The notes under the pieces: model-generated
Databases searched by the model: none
Seen by the model: the letters and a program-made list of their open reading frames with translations, nothing else
Told to the model about the DNA's origin: nothing
Assembly (NCBI RefSeq): GCF_031583025.1
Contig: NZ_CP134062.1
Span: 1,116,001 to 1,180,000 of the forward strand
DNA length: 64,000 nucleotides
Direction of reading: 5' to 3'
From: Mycobacterium sp. Z3061
GTDB lineage: Bacteria; Actinomycetota; Actinomycetes; Mycobacteriales; Mycobacteriaceae
Part shown: positions 34,144 through 42,404 of the stretch, piece by piece
Layout: every line of letters starts with the position of its first letter
Numbering within the stretch: position 1 is the first letter of the stretch
Translations under genes and position numbers: made by a program

Positions 34144-34347
34144 TTATATGACGGTCACTCCGGTGGCCTGCGGCCCCTTGGCGCCTTGGCCGATGTCGAA
34201 TTGGACTCGCTGGTTCTCCTCGAGCGAACGGTAACCATTCCCGCTGATCTCGGAGTAGTGCACGAACACATCTCCAGTGTCTCCGTCGGGAGCGATGAAT
34301 CCGAAGCCTTTATCGCTGTTGAACCATTTCACGGTCCCCTGTGCCAT
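34144..34347 (-). CDS. cspA: Cold-shock domain protein CspA
   Basis: A single cold-shock domain of 67 residues. RNP1 is [10 protein letters not shown] and RNP2 VFVHYSEI, with the family opening [15 protein letters not shown]. It binds single-stranded RNA or DNA and acts as an RNA chaperone in the cytoplasm. It is a single-gene unit with a strong terminator. A possible -10 (TAGTGT, 34403-34398) would give a leader of about 45 nt. The Shine-Dalgarno is weak (GATAGAG). Confidence 0.96.
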   Translation of the reverse strand: MAQGTVKWFNSDKGFGFIAPDGDTGDVFVHYSEISGNGYRSLEENQRVQFDIGQGAKGPQATGVTVI

Positions 34348-34673
34348 ACTCTATCTTTTCTCTCAATCTGAACGGATGTCGAAAAACACCCCGCATCACA
34401 CTAGCACGGCTTCGGCGTGACATCGGTTTTTCTGCTTGGGATTTCGTTTGGGGGCCGACTGCCGGGTGCGCTCGGGGTGCCGTAGTGCTATCGAATGCTG
34501 TTGTCTCCGTGATGATTTGATCATTGCGCTACGTGACTTCGACTACCGTGTAGCATTGAGCTTGAGCGTTTGATTGATTGGTTTGATTTCTGTCGATCCT
34601 CACCCCAGCCACCGGTTGAATCCGAAAGAAGGATCGTCTTGAATTGCTTGTTGCCCCAGCAAGTTTGCATGCG
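34348..34673. other. Intergenic region upstream of cspA and the DUF5994 gene
   Basis: Holds the cspA leader, with a candidate -10 TAGTGT at 34403-34398 (minus). The stretch 34501-34640 is poorer in G+C than the surroundings. No gene seen. It is a divergent promoter region for cspA (minus) and the DUF5994 gene (plus). Confidence 0.45.
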
Positions 34674-35162
34674 ATGAATCGCGGACCGCACGGCCGGCGC
34701 CTGGCGAGCCCGGTCCGGCTCACCTTGTCGGCGGAGTTAGGTGCACCAGTGGACGGGGCATGGTGGCCCCACTCGGCCTCGATCGCGGGTGAGCTTCCCG
34801 AGCTGATCGAGGTTCTGTCGCCGAGACTGGGCCAGGTTGTCGCCATCAACGTCAATTGGACGTCCCTGGAGGCTTCGCCGGACCTGGACGCGGCCTTCGG
34901 CACGATGCCCGCTCTGCCCGGTGGGCTGCCCGCGCGCCAACGACTCATGGCGATCAGCGGTAGCCATGCCTGCGCGAACATCCTGGTGGTGCCATGCAGA
35001 ACCTCCGGCACTCTGGCCCTCATGCTGTTGCGCCAAGCCGCGAATCTTCCGATCACGCCATCTGAGGCGACCACGCAGACCTACCGGTCGGGCGATCACA
35101 TCGTGCGCGCGGCGCGTGCCGAAAGTGAGTCGTTCGAGGGACGCCTGCGGACGGGGCCGTGA
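34674..35162 (+). CDS. DUF5994 family protein
   Basis: A protein of 162 residues. The opening RRLASPVRLTLSAELGAPVDGAWWPHS matches the DUF5994 pattern (VDGAWWPxS followed by ELPELI), a family of small actinobacterial cytoplasmic proteins with no known function. Two cysteines lie in the middle. The ATG at 34674 is used; an upstream TTG (34644) is in frame. It ends 62 bp before the large catabolic operon, in the same orientation, but the operon has its own promoter. Confidence 0.7.
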   Translation: MNRGPHGRRLASPVRLTLSAELGAPVDGAWWPHSASIAGELPELIEVLSPRLGQVVAINVNWTSLEASPDLDAAFGTMPALPGGLPARQRLMAISGSHACANILVVPCRTSGTLALMLLRQAANLPITPSEATTQTYRSGDHIVRAARAESESFEGRLRTGP

Positions 35163-35189
35163 ACCGCACGCAAGACTGAGGTACGGCTA

Positions 35190-35218
35190 TTGACCCGATA
35201 GTTCCCGGCGTCGACGAT
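35190..35218 (+). promoter_or_regulatory. Promoter of the catabolic operon
   Basis: TTGACC (35190-35195), a 17-nt spacer, and GACGAT (35213-35218), then 6 nt to the ATG at 35225. The geometry predicts transcription starting at the A of the ATG, i.e. a leaderless first gene; no Shine-Dalgarno is visible. No KstR-type TNNAACNNGTTNNA palindrome was found around it. Confidence 0.5.
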
Positions 35219-35224
35219 CGAACG

Positions 35225-36574
35225 ATGCAGCCGAAAATCGCGCCGACGCTGCCGCCGGGACCCCGGTTACCCGGCTGGGTGCTGGCAGCGCTGATGATGG
35301 GCCGCGGTCCCGCGGCGGTGGCCGCCTGCCATCGCCGCTATGGCAGCGTGTTCACGCTGCGGGTGGCACTGCTGGGCACCATGGTCTATCTGGCCGATCC
35401 GGCCGACATCAAGACTGTGTTCGCGGGCGCCCCCGGGGTGTTCCACGCGGGCGAGGCCAACAAGATCTTGCGCGGGCTGCTGGGTGACAGCTCGCTGCTC
35501 GTCATCGACGACGACATTCACCGGGAGCGGCGGCGGCTGATGCTGCCGCCATTCCACCGCGACGCGGTAGCCCGCCAGTCCGAGTTGATGGCCGAGATCA
35601 CGGCGGACAACATCGCCCGCTGGCCGGTAGCGGAACCATTTGCACTGGCGCCCAAGATGTCAGAGATTGCGCTCGAAATCATTCTGCGTACGGTGATCGG
35701 TGCCTCCGATCGGCACCGGCTCGCCGCGCTGCGCGCGATCATGCCGCCGCTGCTCAACCTCGGGCCCTGGGAGAGCATCGCGATCGCCAACCCGAAGCTG
35801 CTCCATCGTCGGCCTTGGCGAAGGCTGCGGCGGCACATCGCGGAGGCAGACCGCCTGCTCTACGCGGAGATCAAGGACCGCCGCACCGATGCGGACCTCG
35901 CGCACCGGACCGACACGCTTGCCATGTTGGTACGGGCCGACAGCGGGATGACGGACGGGGAATTGCGTGACCAGCTGATGACCCTGTTGGTGGCCGGCCA
36001 CGACACCACCGCGACCGCGCTGTCCTGGGCGCTGGAGCGCCTGACCCGTCATCCCGACATCTTGGCGAAGACGGTGCTGGCGGCCGAGGCCAGCGCGGCC
36101 GGTGATCCGGCGGGAGACGAGTACCTGGACGCGGTGGCCAAAGAGACGTTGCGCGTCCGTCCGGTGGTGTTCGATGTGGGCCGGGTTCTGACCGAACCCG
36201 TCGACCTGGCCGGATACCGGCTGCCGGCGGGAGTGATGGTGGTCCCGGCAATGGGACTTGTACACGCGAGCGCGGCTGTATATGCGAATCCGGAACGGTT
36301 CGACCCCGATCGGATGCTGGGAGCCACTCTGAGTCCCAGCACCTGGCTCCCGTTCGGCGGTGGCAACCGTCGTTGTCTTGGCGCCGCCTTCGCCATGGTC
36401 GAATTCCGGGTCGTGCTGCGCGAAATTCTGCGCCGTGTCGAGTTGAGTACGACCGACGACGCCGGCGAACGCCAGAAGCTCAAGCACGTCATCCTCATTC
36501 CGCATCTCGGCGCCCGGGTCAGCGTCCGCGCGCACAAGCCCGTGGGTCAGTCGGCCGTCGCGACGCACCGGTGA
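35225..36574 (+). CDS. cyp135B1: Cytochrome P450, CYP135B type
   Basis: A P450 of 449 residues. The I-helix is AGHDTT (257-262), the K-helix ETLR (307-310), and the haem loop FGGGNRRCLG has Cys384. Long stretches match M. tuberculosis Rv0568 (cyp135B1) as I remember it, including GEANxxLxGLLGDSSLL and the haem region, so I assign the CYP135B subfamily. Its reaction is not known. It is the first gene of an unbroken nine-gene operon; the stop overlaps the next GTG (GTGA). In M. tuberculosis I do not recall a beta-oxidation cassette behind this gene. Confidence 0.9.
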   Translation: MQPKIAPTLPPGPRLPGWVLAALMMGRGPAAVAACHRRYGSVFTLRVALLGTMVYLADPADIKTVFAGAPGVFHAGEANKILRGLLGDSSLLVIDDDIHRERRRLMLPPFHRDAVARQSELMAEITADNIARWPVAEPFALAPKMSEIALEIILRTVIGASDRHRLAALRAIMPPLLNLGPWESIAIANPKLLHRRPWRRLRRHIAEADRLLYAEIKDRRTDADLAHRTDTLAMLVRADSGMTDGELRDQLMTLLVAGHDTTATALSWALERLTRHPDILAKTVLAAEASAAGDPAGDEYLDAVAKETLRVRPVVFDVGRVLTEPVDLAGYRLPAGVMVVPAMGLVHASAAVYANPERFDPDRMLGATLSPSTWLPFGGGNRRCLGAAFAMVEFRVVLREILRRVELSTTDDAGERQKLKHVILIPHLGARVSVRAHKPVGQSAVATHR

Positions 36575-37584
36575 CCACCTACCTTCACGAGCGCTTCCCT
36601 GAGCTGCGTCGAACATTGCACCGCGTCTACCTCGGTGACGGGCCGACACCGGTGCGCCCGCTGTCTGGTTTGACGACCGCCGGCCCGGCGCTCTGGATCA
36701 AGGACGACGGCGCCTACGGCAACGGGGGCTGGGGCGGAAACAAGGTGCGCAAGCTGGAGTGGCTGCTTCCGGAGGCGAAAAGACTTGGCCGACAAACGAT
36801 CCTGACTTTCGGCGGTCTCGGCACCAACTGGGGGCTGGCGACCGCACTCTACGCCCGCGATGTCGGTCTGCGCACCGCGCTCGCGCTTATCGATCAGCCG
36901 GTCGACGAACATGTCGCGGCTCAGCTCACGCGCTTGCGCGCCTCCGGCGCCGACATCTATCTGACCCACAGCAAGTCTCGTACGGTCGCGGCCGTGCCCT
37001 TCCTTTATGCGCGGCACCGCCGCCCTTACGTGCTGCCCGCCGGGGGGTCCTCACCCGTGGGTGTTCTGGGGTACGTCGAGGCTGCGTTGGAAATCGCCGC
37101 GCAGGTGCAAGAGGGTCTGCTGCCGGCGCCGGGGTCGGTTGTCGTCGCAGTCGGATCCGGCGGCACCGTCGCCGGCTTGCATCTCGGCCTCGCGCTGGCC
37201 GGCCTCAACACCACCCGCGTGATCGGCGTCGTCGTGAACGACACACTTCGCCTGAGTCATCGCTCGATCACCTCCCTTGCGCGCCGCGCCGCGCGCCTAC
37301 TGCACAAGCGCGGCGCGCGCCTGACCGATGTCACCCTGGCCGCGGAGCGCCTGCTGCTGCTGCGCGACTGGCTTGGTCAGGGCTACGGCCACCCGACAGC
37401 CCAGGGCACGGCGGCACTACAGCTCGCCCACGAGACGGAGGGTCTGGAACTCGAGCCCGTCTATACCGCCAAAGCGGTGGCGGCACTGCTGGACCTGCAC
37501 ACCGGCGGCCGGATATCCGACGGACCGGCGCTCTATCTCCACACGAACGGGCCACGCTGCCAGGCGTCGTGCGAAACGGATTAA
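36571..37584 (+). CDS. PLP-dependent D-cysteine desulfhydrase / ACC deaminase family enzyme
   Basis: A fold-type II PLP enzyme of 337 residues. The PLP lysine is Lys58 in GNKVRKLEW, the family signature. A glycine-rich phosphate loop AVGSGGTVAGLHLG and the early WIKDDG block are also present. Family members deaminate D-cysteine, D-amino acids or 1-aminocyclopropane-1-carboxylate. The GTG start overlaps the P450 stop, and the next gene follows after 10 bp, so it is firmly in the operon. Its place in an otherwise acyl-CoA-degrading unit is unexplained; the substrate may carry an amino or thiol group, or the gene may be a passenger. Confidence 0.85.
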   Translation: MTTYLHERFPELRRTLHRVYLGDGPTPVRPLSGLTTAGPALWIKDDGAYGNGGWGGNKVRKLEWLLPEAKRLGRQTILTFGGLGTNWGLATALYARDVGLRTALALIDQPVDEHVAAQLTRLRASGADIYLTHSKSRTVAAVPFLYARHRRPYVLPAGGSSPVGVLGYVEAALEIAAQVQEGLLPAPGSVVVAVGSGGTVAGLHLGLALAGLNTTRVIGVVVNDTLRLSHRSITSLARRAARLLHKRGARLTDVTLAAERLLLLRDWLGQGYGHPTAQGTAALQLAHETEGLELEPVYTAKAVAALLDLHTGGRISDGPALYLHTNGPRCQASCETD

Positions 37585-37594
37585 TGTCGCGGTT

Positions 37595-38773
37595 GTGGAG
37601 TTCGAGCTCGACGACGAGCAGCGGGCGTGGCTGGCGGAGGTGCGGCAGTTCCTCCGGGACAACGTCACCCCCGCGCTGCGTGCCGAGATGGCCGAGCATG
37701 ACCTCGAGTTCCAGGGCGGCGAGCTGACCGCGTTCCGCCGCAAGATCGGCGAACGCGGCTGGTTCGGGCTGAACTGGCCAGGCGAATACGGCGGGCTCGG
37801 GCTGACCGCGATGCACCAGCACCTGTTGATGAGTGAATTCGAGTACTGGGGCGTGCCCGGCCCGGACCTCACGGTCACGTCGGTGGCGCCGATGATCATG
37901 CGGCACGGCACCGAACAGAACAGGGCGGAGTTCCTCCCGCCCATCGCCAGGGGGGAAATCGTCTGTGCTGTCGGATATTCCGAGCCCAGTGCCGGGACGG
38001 ATCTGGCCAGTCTGCGTACCCGGGCCGTTCGCGACGGCGACGAATGGGTGATCAACGGGTCCAAGATCTGGAATAGTGGTGCTCAGCGCTGCACACACGA
38101 ATGGTTATGCGTGCGAACCGATCCCGACGCGAAGAAGCACCGTGGCATCTCGGTGATCATGGTGCCCGTCGACACTCCCGGCGTCGAGGTCCGACCTTTG
38201 TACGCGTGGTCGGGCTACCGCACCAACGAGACGTTTTTCCGCGACGTGCGGGTACCGGCCGGCAACCTTATCGGTGAGGTGAACAAAGGCTGGACCTACA
38301 TCACCGGTGCGCTGGACCTGGAGCGTGGAGCGTTGACCAACGCGGGCGATCTGCGACGGGCACTCGACGAGTTGGTGTCGCTGGCGGGTCGCCCGCTTCG
38401 CGACGGATCGGTACCGGTCCACCAACCCGCCTTCCGTCGCCGCCTGGCCCAGGCCGAGGCCGACGTCGAAGCCGCCAAGCTGATGGGGTACGAGGCGGCG
38501 TCCCTGCTCGACAGCGGACGAATACCTTCGATCGAGGTGAGCGTGGAGAAGATCTTCACCAGCGAACTGCGGCAGCGCATCGCGGATCTGGCGCTCGATC
38601 TGCTCGGACCGGACGGGCTGCTGGCACACCGCAGCGCCGCCGCGCCGCTGGGTGGGTTCTTCGAGCGCCTCTACCGGGTGTCGCCACTGATGCGCTTCGG
38701 TGGTGGCGCCAACGAGGTGCTGCGGGATGTGATCGCCCAGCGTGGCTACGGCATGCCGTCCTACGGCCGGTGA
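37595..38773 (+). CDS. Acyl-CoA dehydrogenase, catalytic-type subunit (FadE)
   Basis: A protein of 392 residues from the GTG at 37595. Acyl-CoA dehydrogenase fold: N-terminal helical domain, GYSEPSAGTDLASL flavin-contacting block, INGSKIWNSGA, and the C-terminal FGGGANEVLRDVIA. The sequence recalls M. tuberculosis FadE29 (ChsE2), which forms an alpha2beta2 enzyme with FadE28 (ChsE1) on a steroid propionyl side chain. The next gene encodes a second, shorter ACAD, consistent with such a heteromer. It introduces a 2,3-double bond into an acyl-CoA. The substrate is inferred only from context. Confidence 0.88.
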   Translation: MEFELDDEQRAWLAEVRQFLRDNVTPALRAEMAEHDLEFQGGELTAFRRKIGERGWFGLNWPGEYGGLGLTAMHQHLLMSEFEYWGVPGPDLTVTSVAPMIMRHGTEQNRAEFLPPIARGEIVCAVGYSEPSAGTDLASLRTRAVRDGDEWVINGSKIWNSGAQRCTHEWLCVRTDPDAKKHRGISVIMVPVDTPGVEVRPLYAWSGYRTNETFFRDVRVPAGNLIGEVNKGWTYITGALDLERGALTNAGDLRRALDELVSLAGRPLRDGSVPVHQPAFRRRLAQAEADVEAAKLMGYEAASLLDSGRIPSIEVSVEKIFTSELRQRIADLALDLLGPDGLLAHRSAAAPLGGFFERLYRVSPLMRFGGGANEVLRDVIAQRGYGMPSYGR

Positions 38774-38777
38774 TCCG

Positions 38778-39884
38778 ATGCGACTACTTCCCGATCAGGA
38801 TGAGCACGATCTGGCCGCCATGTGTCGCGGCCTGTTGGCCGCGCACGGTCCCTACGACCGCAACGTCCCGCCGCCCCTGTGGAAAGTGCTTGCCGAAGCC
38901 GGCCTGCTCGGCCTGGCGATCGACGAGGAATCGGGTGGCTCGGGCGGCACGTTGAGCGATCTCGGTATCTTCTGCATCGAGGCAGGACGGGCGTTGTGCC
39001 CCAACATCGTTCACGGCACGCTGCAGGCGGCGCTGGCCGTCGACTGGCTGGGTGGGCCGGCCGCACGAGACGCCTGGTTGCCCGGACTGACCTCCGGAAC
39101 GTCCAGCGCCACGACGGCACTGTGGAACCCACGCGATGCGTCCGTGCCGGGTTCGCCGGTTCGCGGCATCGCCGACGGGAACGGACGGTGGCGGCTGTCC
39201 GGGGTGGCCGACTTCGTCGCCGACGCCGACCTGGCCGATCTGATCGTGGTAGCCGCGCGAACCGATTCCGCCACTGGCGTTTTCGTCATCGATCTGGTGG
39301 CTAACGGGGTCGCCGTGGAAACGCTGCCGATGATGGGTGGGTACCGCAGTTGCACCGTCACGTTCGATGAGGTGCTCGTCGAGGACGATGTTCACATTCT
39401 GGGCGCCGGTGTCTGCCCGGGTGAGTTGCGCCGCGTGGCCAATGCCGCGGTGGCGTTGCTGTGTCTGGACCTGGTCGGGGTGGGTGAGGCGGTAATGCAG
39501 CGCACCGTCGACCACACCACGATGCGTGAGCAGTTCGGCCGGCCGATCGCGTCCTTCCAGGCGGCCCAGCACCTGGTGGCCGACATGCGTATCGCGCTCT
39601 CGGCCGCCCGGCTGGCCGCGCAATCGGCGGTGTTCCGCATCGGCCGCGGTCACACCGCAACCCGGGAGACGGCTATCGCCAAGATGCATGCCACCGCGGT
39701 CAAGCAGGTCACGCTTGACGCCCATCAGCTGCATGGCGGCATGGGATATGTCGTCGACACCGACCTGCACCTGTTCTCCGAGCGCGCCCGGGTGCTGTCG
39801 ACCTGGGGCGGCGGCGCCGATGTGGCGGCGAAATGGCTTGAGGATGAAATGGATTGGGAGGGGGGCAATGGACAGCCTGATTGA
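38778..39884 (+). CDS. Acyl-CoA dehydrogenase, partner subunit (FadE)
   Basis: A protein of 368 residues. The ACAD fold is shorter at the middle: ALWNPRDASVPGSP replaces the usual TEPxAGSD flavin loop. The C-terminal half keeps REQFGRPIASFQAAQHLVADM and LHGGMGYVVDTDLHLF. Loss of canonical loop residues with retention of the REQFGR FAD-contact block is what is seen in the ChsE1-type half of alpha2beta2 ACADs. It starts 4 bp after the previous FadE gene and overlaps the following MaoC gene by 17 bp. I infer an obligate complex with the preceding FadE. Confidence 0.85.
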   Translation: MRLLPDQDEHDLAAMCRGLLAAHGPYDRNVPPPLWKVLAEAGLLGLAIDEESGGSGGTLSDLGIFCIEAGRALCPNIVHGTLQAALAVDWLGGPAARDAWLPGLTSGTSSATTALWNPRDASVPGSPVRGIADGNGRWRLSGVADFVADADLADLIVVAARTDSATGVFVIDLVANGVAVETLPMMGGYRSCTVTFDEVLVEDDVHILGAGVCPGELRRVANAAVALLCLDLVGVGEAVMQRTVDHTTMREQFGRPIASFQAAQHLVADMRIALSAARLAAQSAVFRIGRGHTATRETAIAKMHATAVKQVTLDAHQLHGGMGYVVDTDLHLFSERARVLSTWGGGADVAAKWLEDEMDWEGGNGQPD

Positions 39885-40365
39885 CCCGGAATCCGCAGCG
39901 CGGGTCGGCACCGTGGTGGCGGCCGCGACCGGTGAGGTGAACAAGCGGGACTGGCAGCGCTGGGCCGCCGCCGTCGATGATCACAACCCGCTGTGGTTCG
40001 ATACCGGCTACGCGCGAGCGCACGGGTACCGCGACGTCATCTGTCCGCCCTTGTTTCTGCAGTACGCCATCCTCGGCGTGACTTCCTTGGGTGACCTTCG
40101 GCCCGACGGATCGTCCGGTGCCGTCACCGGCAGCCTGGCGTTTCCGCGTGCCCCGCGACGGATGGCCGGCGGGGAGAACACGACTTTTCACGGGCCGGCC
40201 TACCATCGCGACGAGATCGAAATGGTACGCACCATCGACTCGATCGTCGAAAAAGATGGCCGGTCAGGCCGATTCGTGTTGGTGACGTGGCGAGGCGAAT
40301 ACCGCAACCAGCACCGCGAACTCATCGCCGAGGCCACCATGTCGATGATCGCCAGGCCCGCATGA
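39868..40365 (+). CDS. MaoC-type hot-dog protein, N-terminal hydratase-like subunit
   Basis: A protein of 165 residues. A single hot-dog domain of the FAS1-dehydratase/MaoC-N type: a helix with WAAAVDDHNPLWFDTGYARAHGYRDVICPPLFLQ, then strands ending TMSMIARP. Such half-domains pair with a second hot-dog protein to make an enoyl-CoA hydratase, as ChsH1/ChsH2 do in steroid side-chain degradation. A G-rich Shine-Dalgarno (GGGAGGGGGG) lies inside the end of the FadE gene. The stop overlaps the ATG of its partner (ATGA). Confidence 0.85.
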   Translation: MDSLIDPESAARVGTVVAAATGEVNKRDWQRWAAAVDDHNPLWFDTGYARAHGYRDVICPPLFLQYAILGVTSLGDLRPDGSSGAVTGSLAFPRAPRRMAGGENTTFHGPAYHRDEIEMVRTIDSIVEKDGRSGRFVLVTWRGEYRNQHRELIAEATMSMIARPA

Positions 40366-40787
40366 CCGGGCAGGTATACCTCGACGACGTCGAAACCGGC
40401 ACTGCGATACCGGTTTTGACCGTCACCGTCACCGAGACGCAGATGTTTTTCTTCAGCGCCGCGACGTACAACGGTCACCGCATCCACTACGACAAAGACT
40501 GGGCGCGCGGCGTCGAAGGCTACGACAACGTGCTGGTGCAGGGGCCGTTGCAGGCGGCCTTGTTGTCGCGCTCACTGAACGATTGGATCGGTGGTGCCGG
40601 CCGATTGGTGTCGTTCTCGGTGCAGAACCGGGCCATCGCGTATCCCGGTCAGGAATTGAGCTTCGGCGGCGTCGTCACCGGCAAGCGGGACCTGCTGGTA
40701 GACCTGGACATCTTCTGCCGGCGTGGTGACGACGTGCTGATGCCGGGCACGGCGACCGTCTGGCTGCCGCGCAGGAACACCCCGTGA
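40362..40787 (+). CDS. MaoC-type hot-dog protein, second hydratase subunit
   Basis: A protein of 141 residues. A hot-dog domain with the conserved FSAATYNGHRIHYDKDWA helix, in which HRIHYD marks the HTD2/itaconyl-CoA hydratase-like group, then EGYDNVLVQGPLQAALLS. Paired with the preceding protein it should hydrate an enoyl-CoA to a 3-hydroxyacyl-CoA. It overlaps the previous gene (ATGA) and the next (GTGA), so the three are translationally coupled. Confidence 0.87.
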   Translation: MTGQVYLDDVETGTAIPVLTVTVTETQMFFFSAATYNGHRIHYDKDWARGVEGYDNVLVQGPLQAALLSRSLNDWIGGAGRLVSFSVQNRAIAYPGQELSFGGVVTGKRDLLVDLDIFCRRGDDVLMPGTATVWLPRRNTP

Positions 40788-41986
40788 CCGGCCTGCGCGG
40801 CGAGGCCGCCATCATCGGAATCGCCGAACTGCCGGCCGAGAAGCGACAGGCCGGGCCGCCGTCGTTCACCCTCGACCAATACGCGCGACTGGCCAGGCTG
40901 GTGATCGAGGACGCCGGAGTGAAACCCGATGTGGTGAAAGGCTTGTCGTGCCACGGCATCGCCGAGTCGGACATGTTCGCGCCGGCGACGCTGTCGGAAT
41001 ACCTCGGCATCCCACTGGATTTCGGTGACCGCGTCGACCTGGGCGGTGCGACCGCCGCGGGTATGGTGTGGCGGGCCGCCGCCGCGGTCGAATTGGGCGT
41101 CTGCGACGCGGTACTGGCGGTGGTGCCGGGATCGCAGGCGATCCCGCGCTCCGAAAGCCGGCCCGCTCGCACGCCGGGCTGGTACGGGGCGTCGAGCAAC
41201 ATCTACGGTTCGCCGCAGGCCGAATTCGAGATCCCGTACGGCAACGTCGGCCAGAACGCACCGTACGCGCAGATCGCGCAACGCTACGCGGCCGAATACG
41301 GTTACCAGCCAGAAGCTCTGGCCAAAGTCGCGGTGGATCAGCGGACCAACGCCTGCGCCCACCCCCCGGCGGTGTTTCACGGCAAGCCGATCTCCGTCGC
41401 CGACGTGCTGAACAGTCCGGTGATCGCCGACCCCATCCACATGCTCGAGACGGTGATGCGGGTTCAGGGCGGCGCCGGGGTCCTCATCGCCAACGCCGAC
41501 ATCGCGCGGAGTTCCCGCCACCGGCCGGTCTGGATCAAGGGATTCGGCGAGCACATCCGGTTCAAAACGCCCACCTACGCCGACGACCTGTTGCGTACCC
41601 CGATAGCCCGGGCGGCCGAGAAGGCCTTTGCGATGGCAGGTCTGGGCCGCGAGGACGTCGATGTCGCATCGATATACGACTGCTACACCATCACCGTGCT
41701 GATGACGTTGGAAGATGCCGGATTCTGTGAAAAGGGCGAGGGCATGGAGTGGTTGACCCGGCACGACCTCACCTTCCGTGGCGACTTCCCGCTCAACACT
41801 GCCGGCGGTCAACTCTCCTACGGGCAGGCGGGGATGGCCGGTGGAATGCACCACGTGGTCGACGGGGCGCGCCAGGTGATGGGCCGGGCCGCGGCCGCGC
41901 AGGTGCGCGAGTGTGACACGGCGTTCGTGACCGGCAACGGCGGCATCATGAGCGAACAGGTTGCGCTGGTGCTGGGGGGCGACTGA
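40784..41986 (+). CDS. Thiolase-like Ltp2-type protein, probable retro-aldolase
   Basis: A thiolase-superfamily protein of 400 residues, of the SCP2/lipid-transfer type. Where thiolases have the nucleophilic Cys, this protein reads VDLGGATAAG (about residues 85-93), with no Cys; the C-terminal block NTAGGQLSYGQAGMAGGMHHVVD is kept. Cys-less proteins of this group such as Ltp2 (Rv3540c) are aldolases that cleave a 3-hydroxyacyl-CoA at a tertiary carbon together with a DUF35 partner. A DUF35 gene follows after 1 bp. The GTG start overlaps the MaoC stop. Aldolase function is inference from family and context. Confidence 0.85.
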   Translation: MTGLRGEAAIIGIAELPAEKRQAGPPSFTLDQYARLARLVIEDAGVKPDVVKGLSCHGIAESDMFAPATLSEYLGIPLDFGDRVDLGGATAAGMVWRAAAAVELGVCDAVLAVVPGSQAIPRSESRPARTPGWYGASSNIYGSPQAEFEIPYGNVGQNAPYAQIAQRYAAEYGYQPEALAKVAVDQRTNACAHPPAVFHGKPISVADVLNSPVIADPIHMLETVMRVQGGAGVLIANADIARSSRHRPVWIKGFGEHIRFKTPTYADDLLRTPIARAAEKAFAMAGLGREDVDVASIYDCYTITVLMTLEDAGFCEKGEGMEWLTRHDLTFRGDFPLNTAGGQLSYGQAGMAGGMHHVVDGARQVMGRAAAAQVRECDTAFVTGNGGIMSEQVALVLGGD

Positions 41987-41987
41987 G

Positions 41988-42404
41988 ATGACCGAGCCCC
42001 GCCCGCTGCCCGAACCGACACCGGTGTCGCAACCGTTCTGGGATGCGTTGCGGCAACACCGCATCCGCATCCAGTACTCGCCGTCGTCCGGCAGGTACGT
42101 CTTCTACCCGCGCACCCTGGCGCCCGGGACCCTCGCCGACGACCTGGAGTGGCGCGACATCGACGGCGCCGGGACCCTGTACACCTACACCGTTGCGCGC
42201 CGACCGACCGGACCGCCCTGGGCCGAAGAGGTGCCACAGCTGCTCGCGGTCGTGCAGTGGGATGCCGGGCCGCGGGTCAGCACAGAGCTCATCGATGTAG
42301 AACCCGAGCAGATCCACATCGGAATGCGGGTGTCGCCGGTGTTCCACGATGTTCCCGATCAGCAGGTGACCTTGTTGTATTACACCAAAGAGGCTGACTG
42401 CTAA
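41988..42404 (+). CDS. DUF35 OB-fold protein lacking zinc-ribbon cysteines
   Basis: A protein of 138 residues. The order is the DUF35 plan: an N-terminal helix (SQPFWDALRQHRIRI), the rubredoxin-like segment, then an OB-fold (GTLYTYTVARRPTGPPW to SPVFHDV). The zinc-ribbon segment reads QYSPSSGRYVFYPRTLAPG, with Ser or other residues in place of all four usual cysteines, so it cannot bind zinc in the normal way. DUF35 proteins are required partners of Ltp2-type aldolases and thiolases. The stop and the next ATG share a base (TAATG). Confidence 0.85.
   Translation: MTEPRPLPEPTPVSQPFWDALRQHRIRIQYSPSSGRYVFYPRTLAPGTLADDLEWRDIDGAGTLYTYTVARRPTGPPWAEEVPQLLAVVQWDAGPRVSTELIDVEPEQIHIGMRVSPVFHDVPDQQVTLLYYTKEADC

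Noticed and set aside
34529..35074. Open frame of 181 codons opposite the DUF5994 gene
   Set aside because: The plus strand carries the recognisable DUF5994 pattern VDGAWWPxS; the minus frame has no motif or ribosome site and is a codon-bias shadow.
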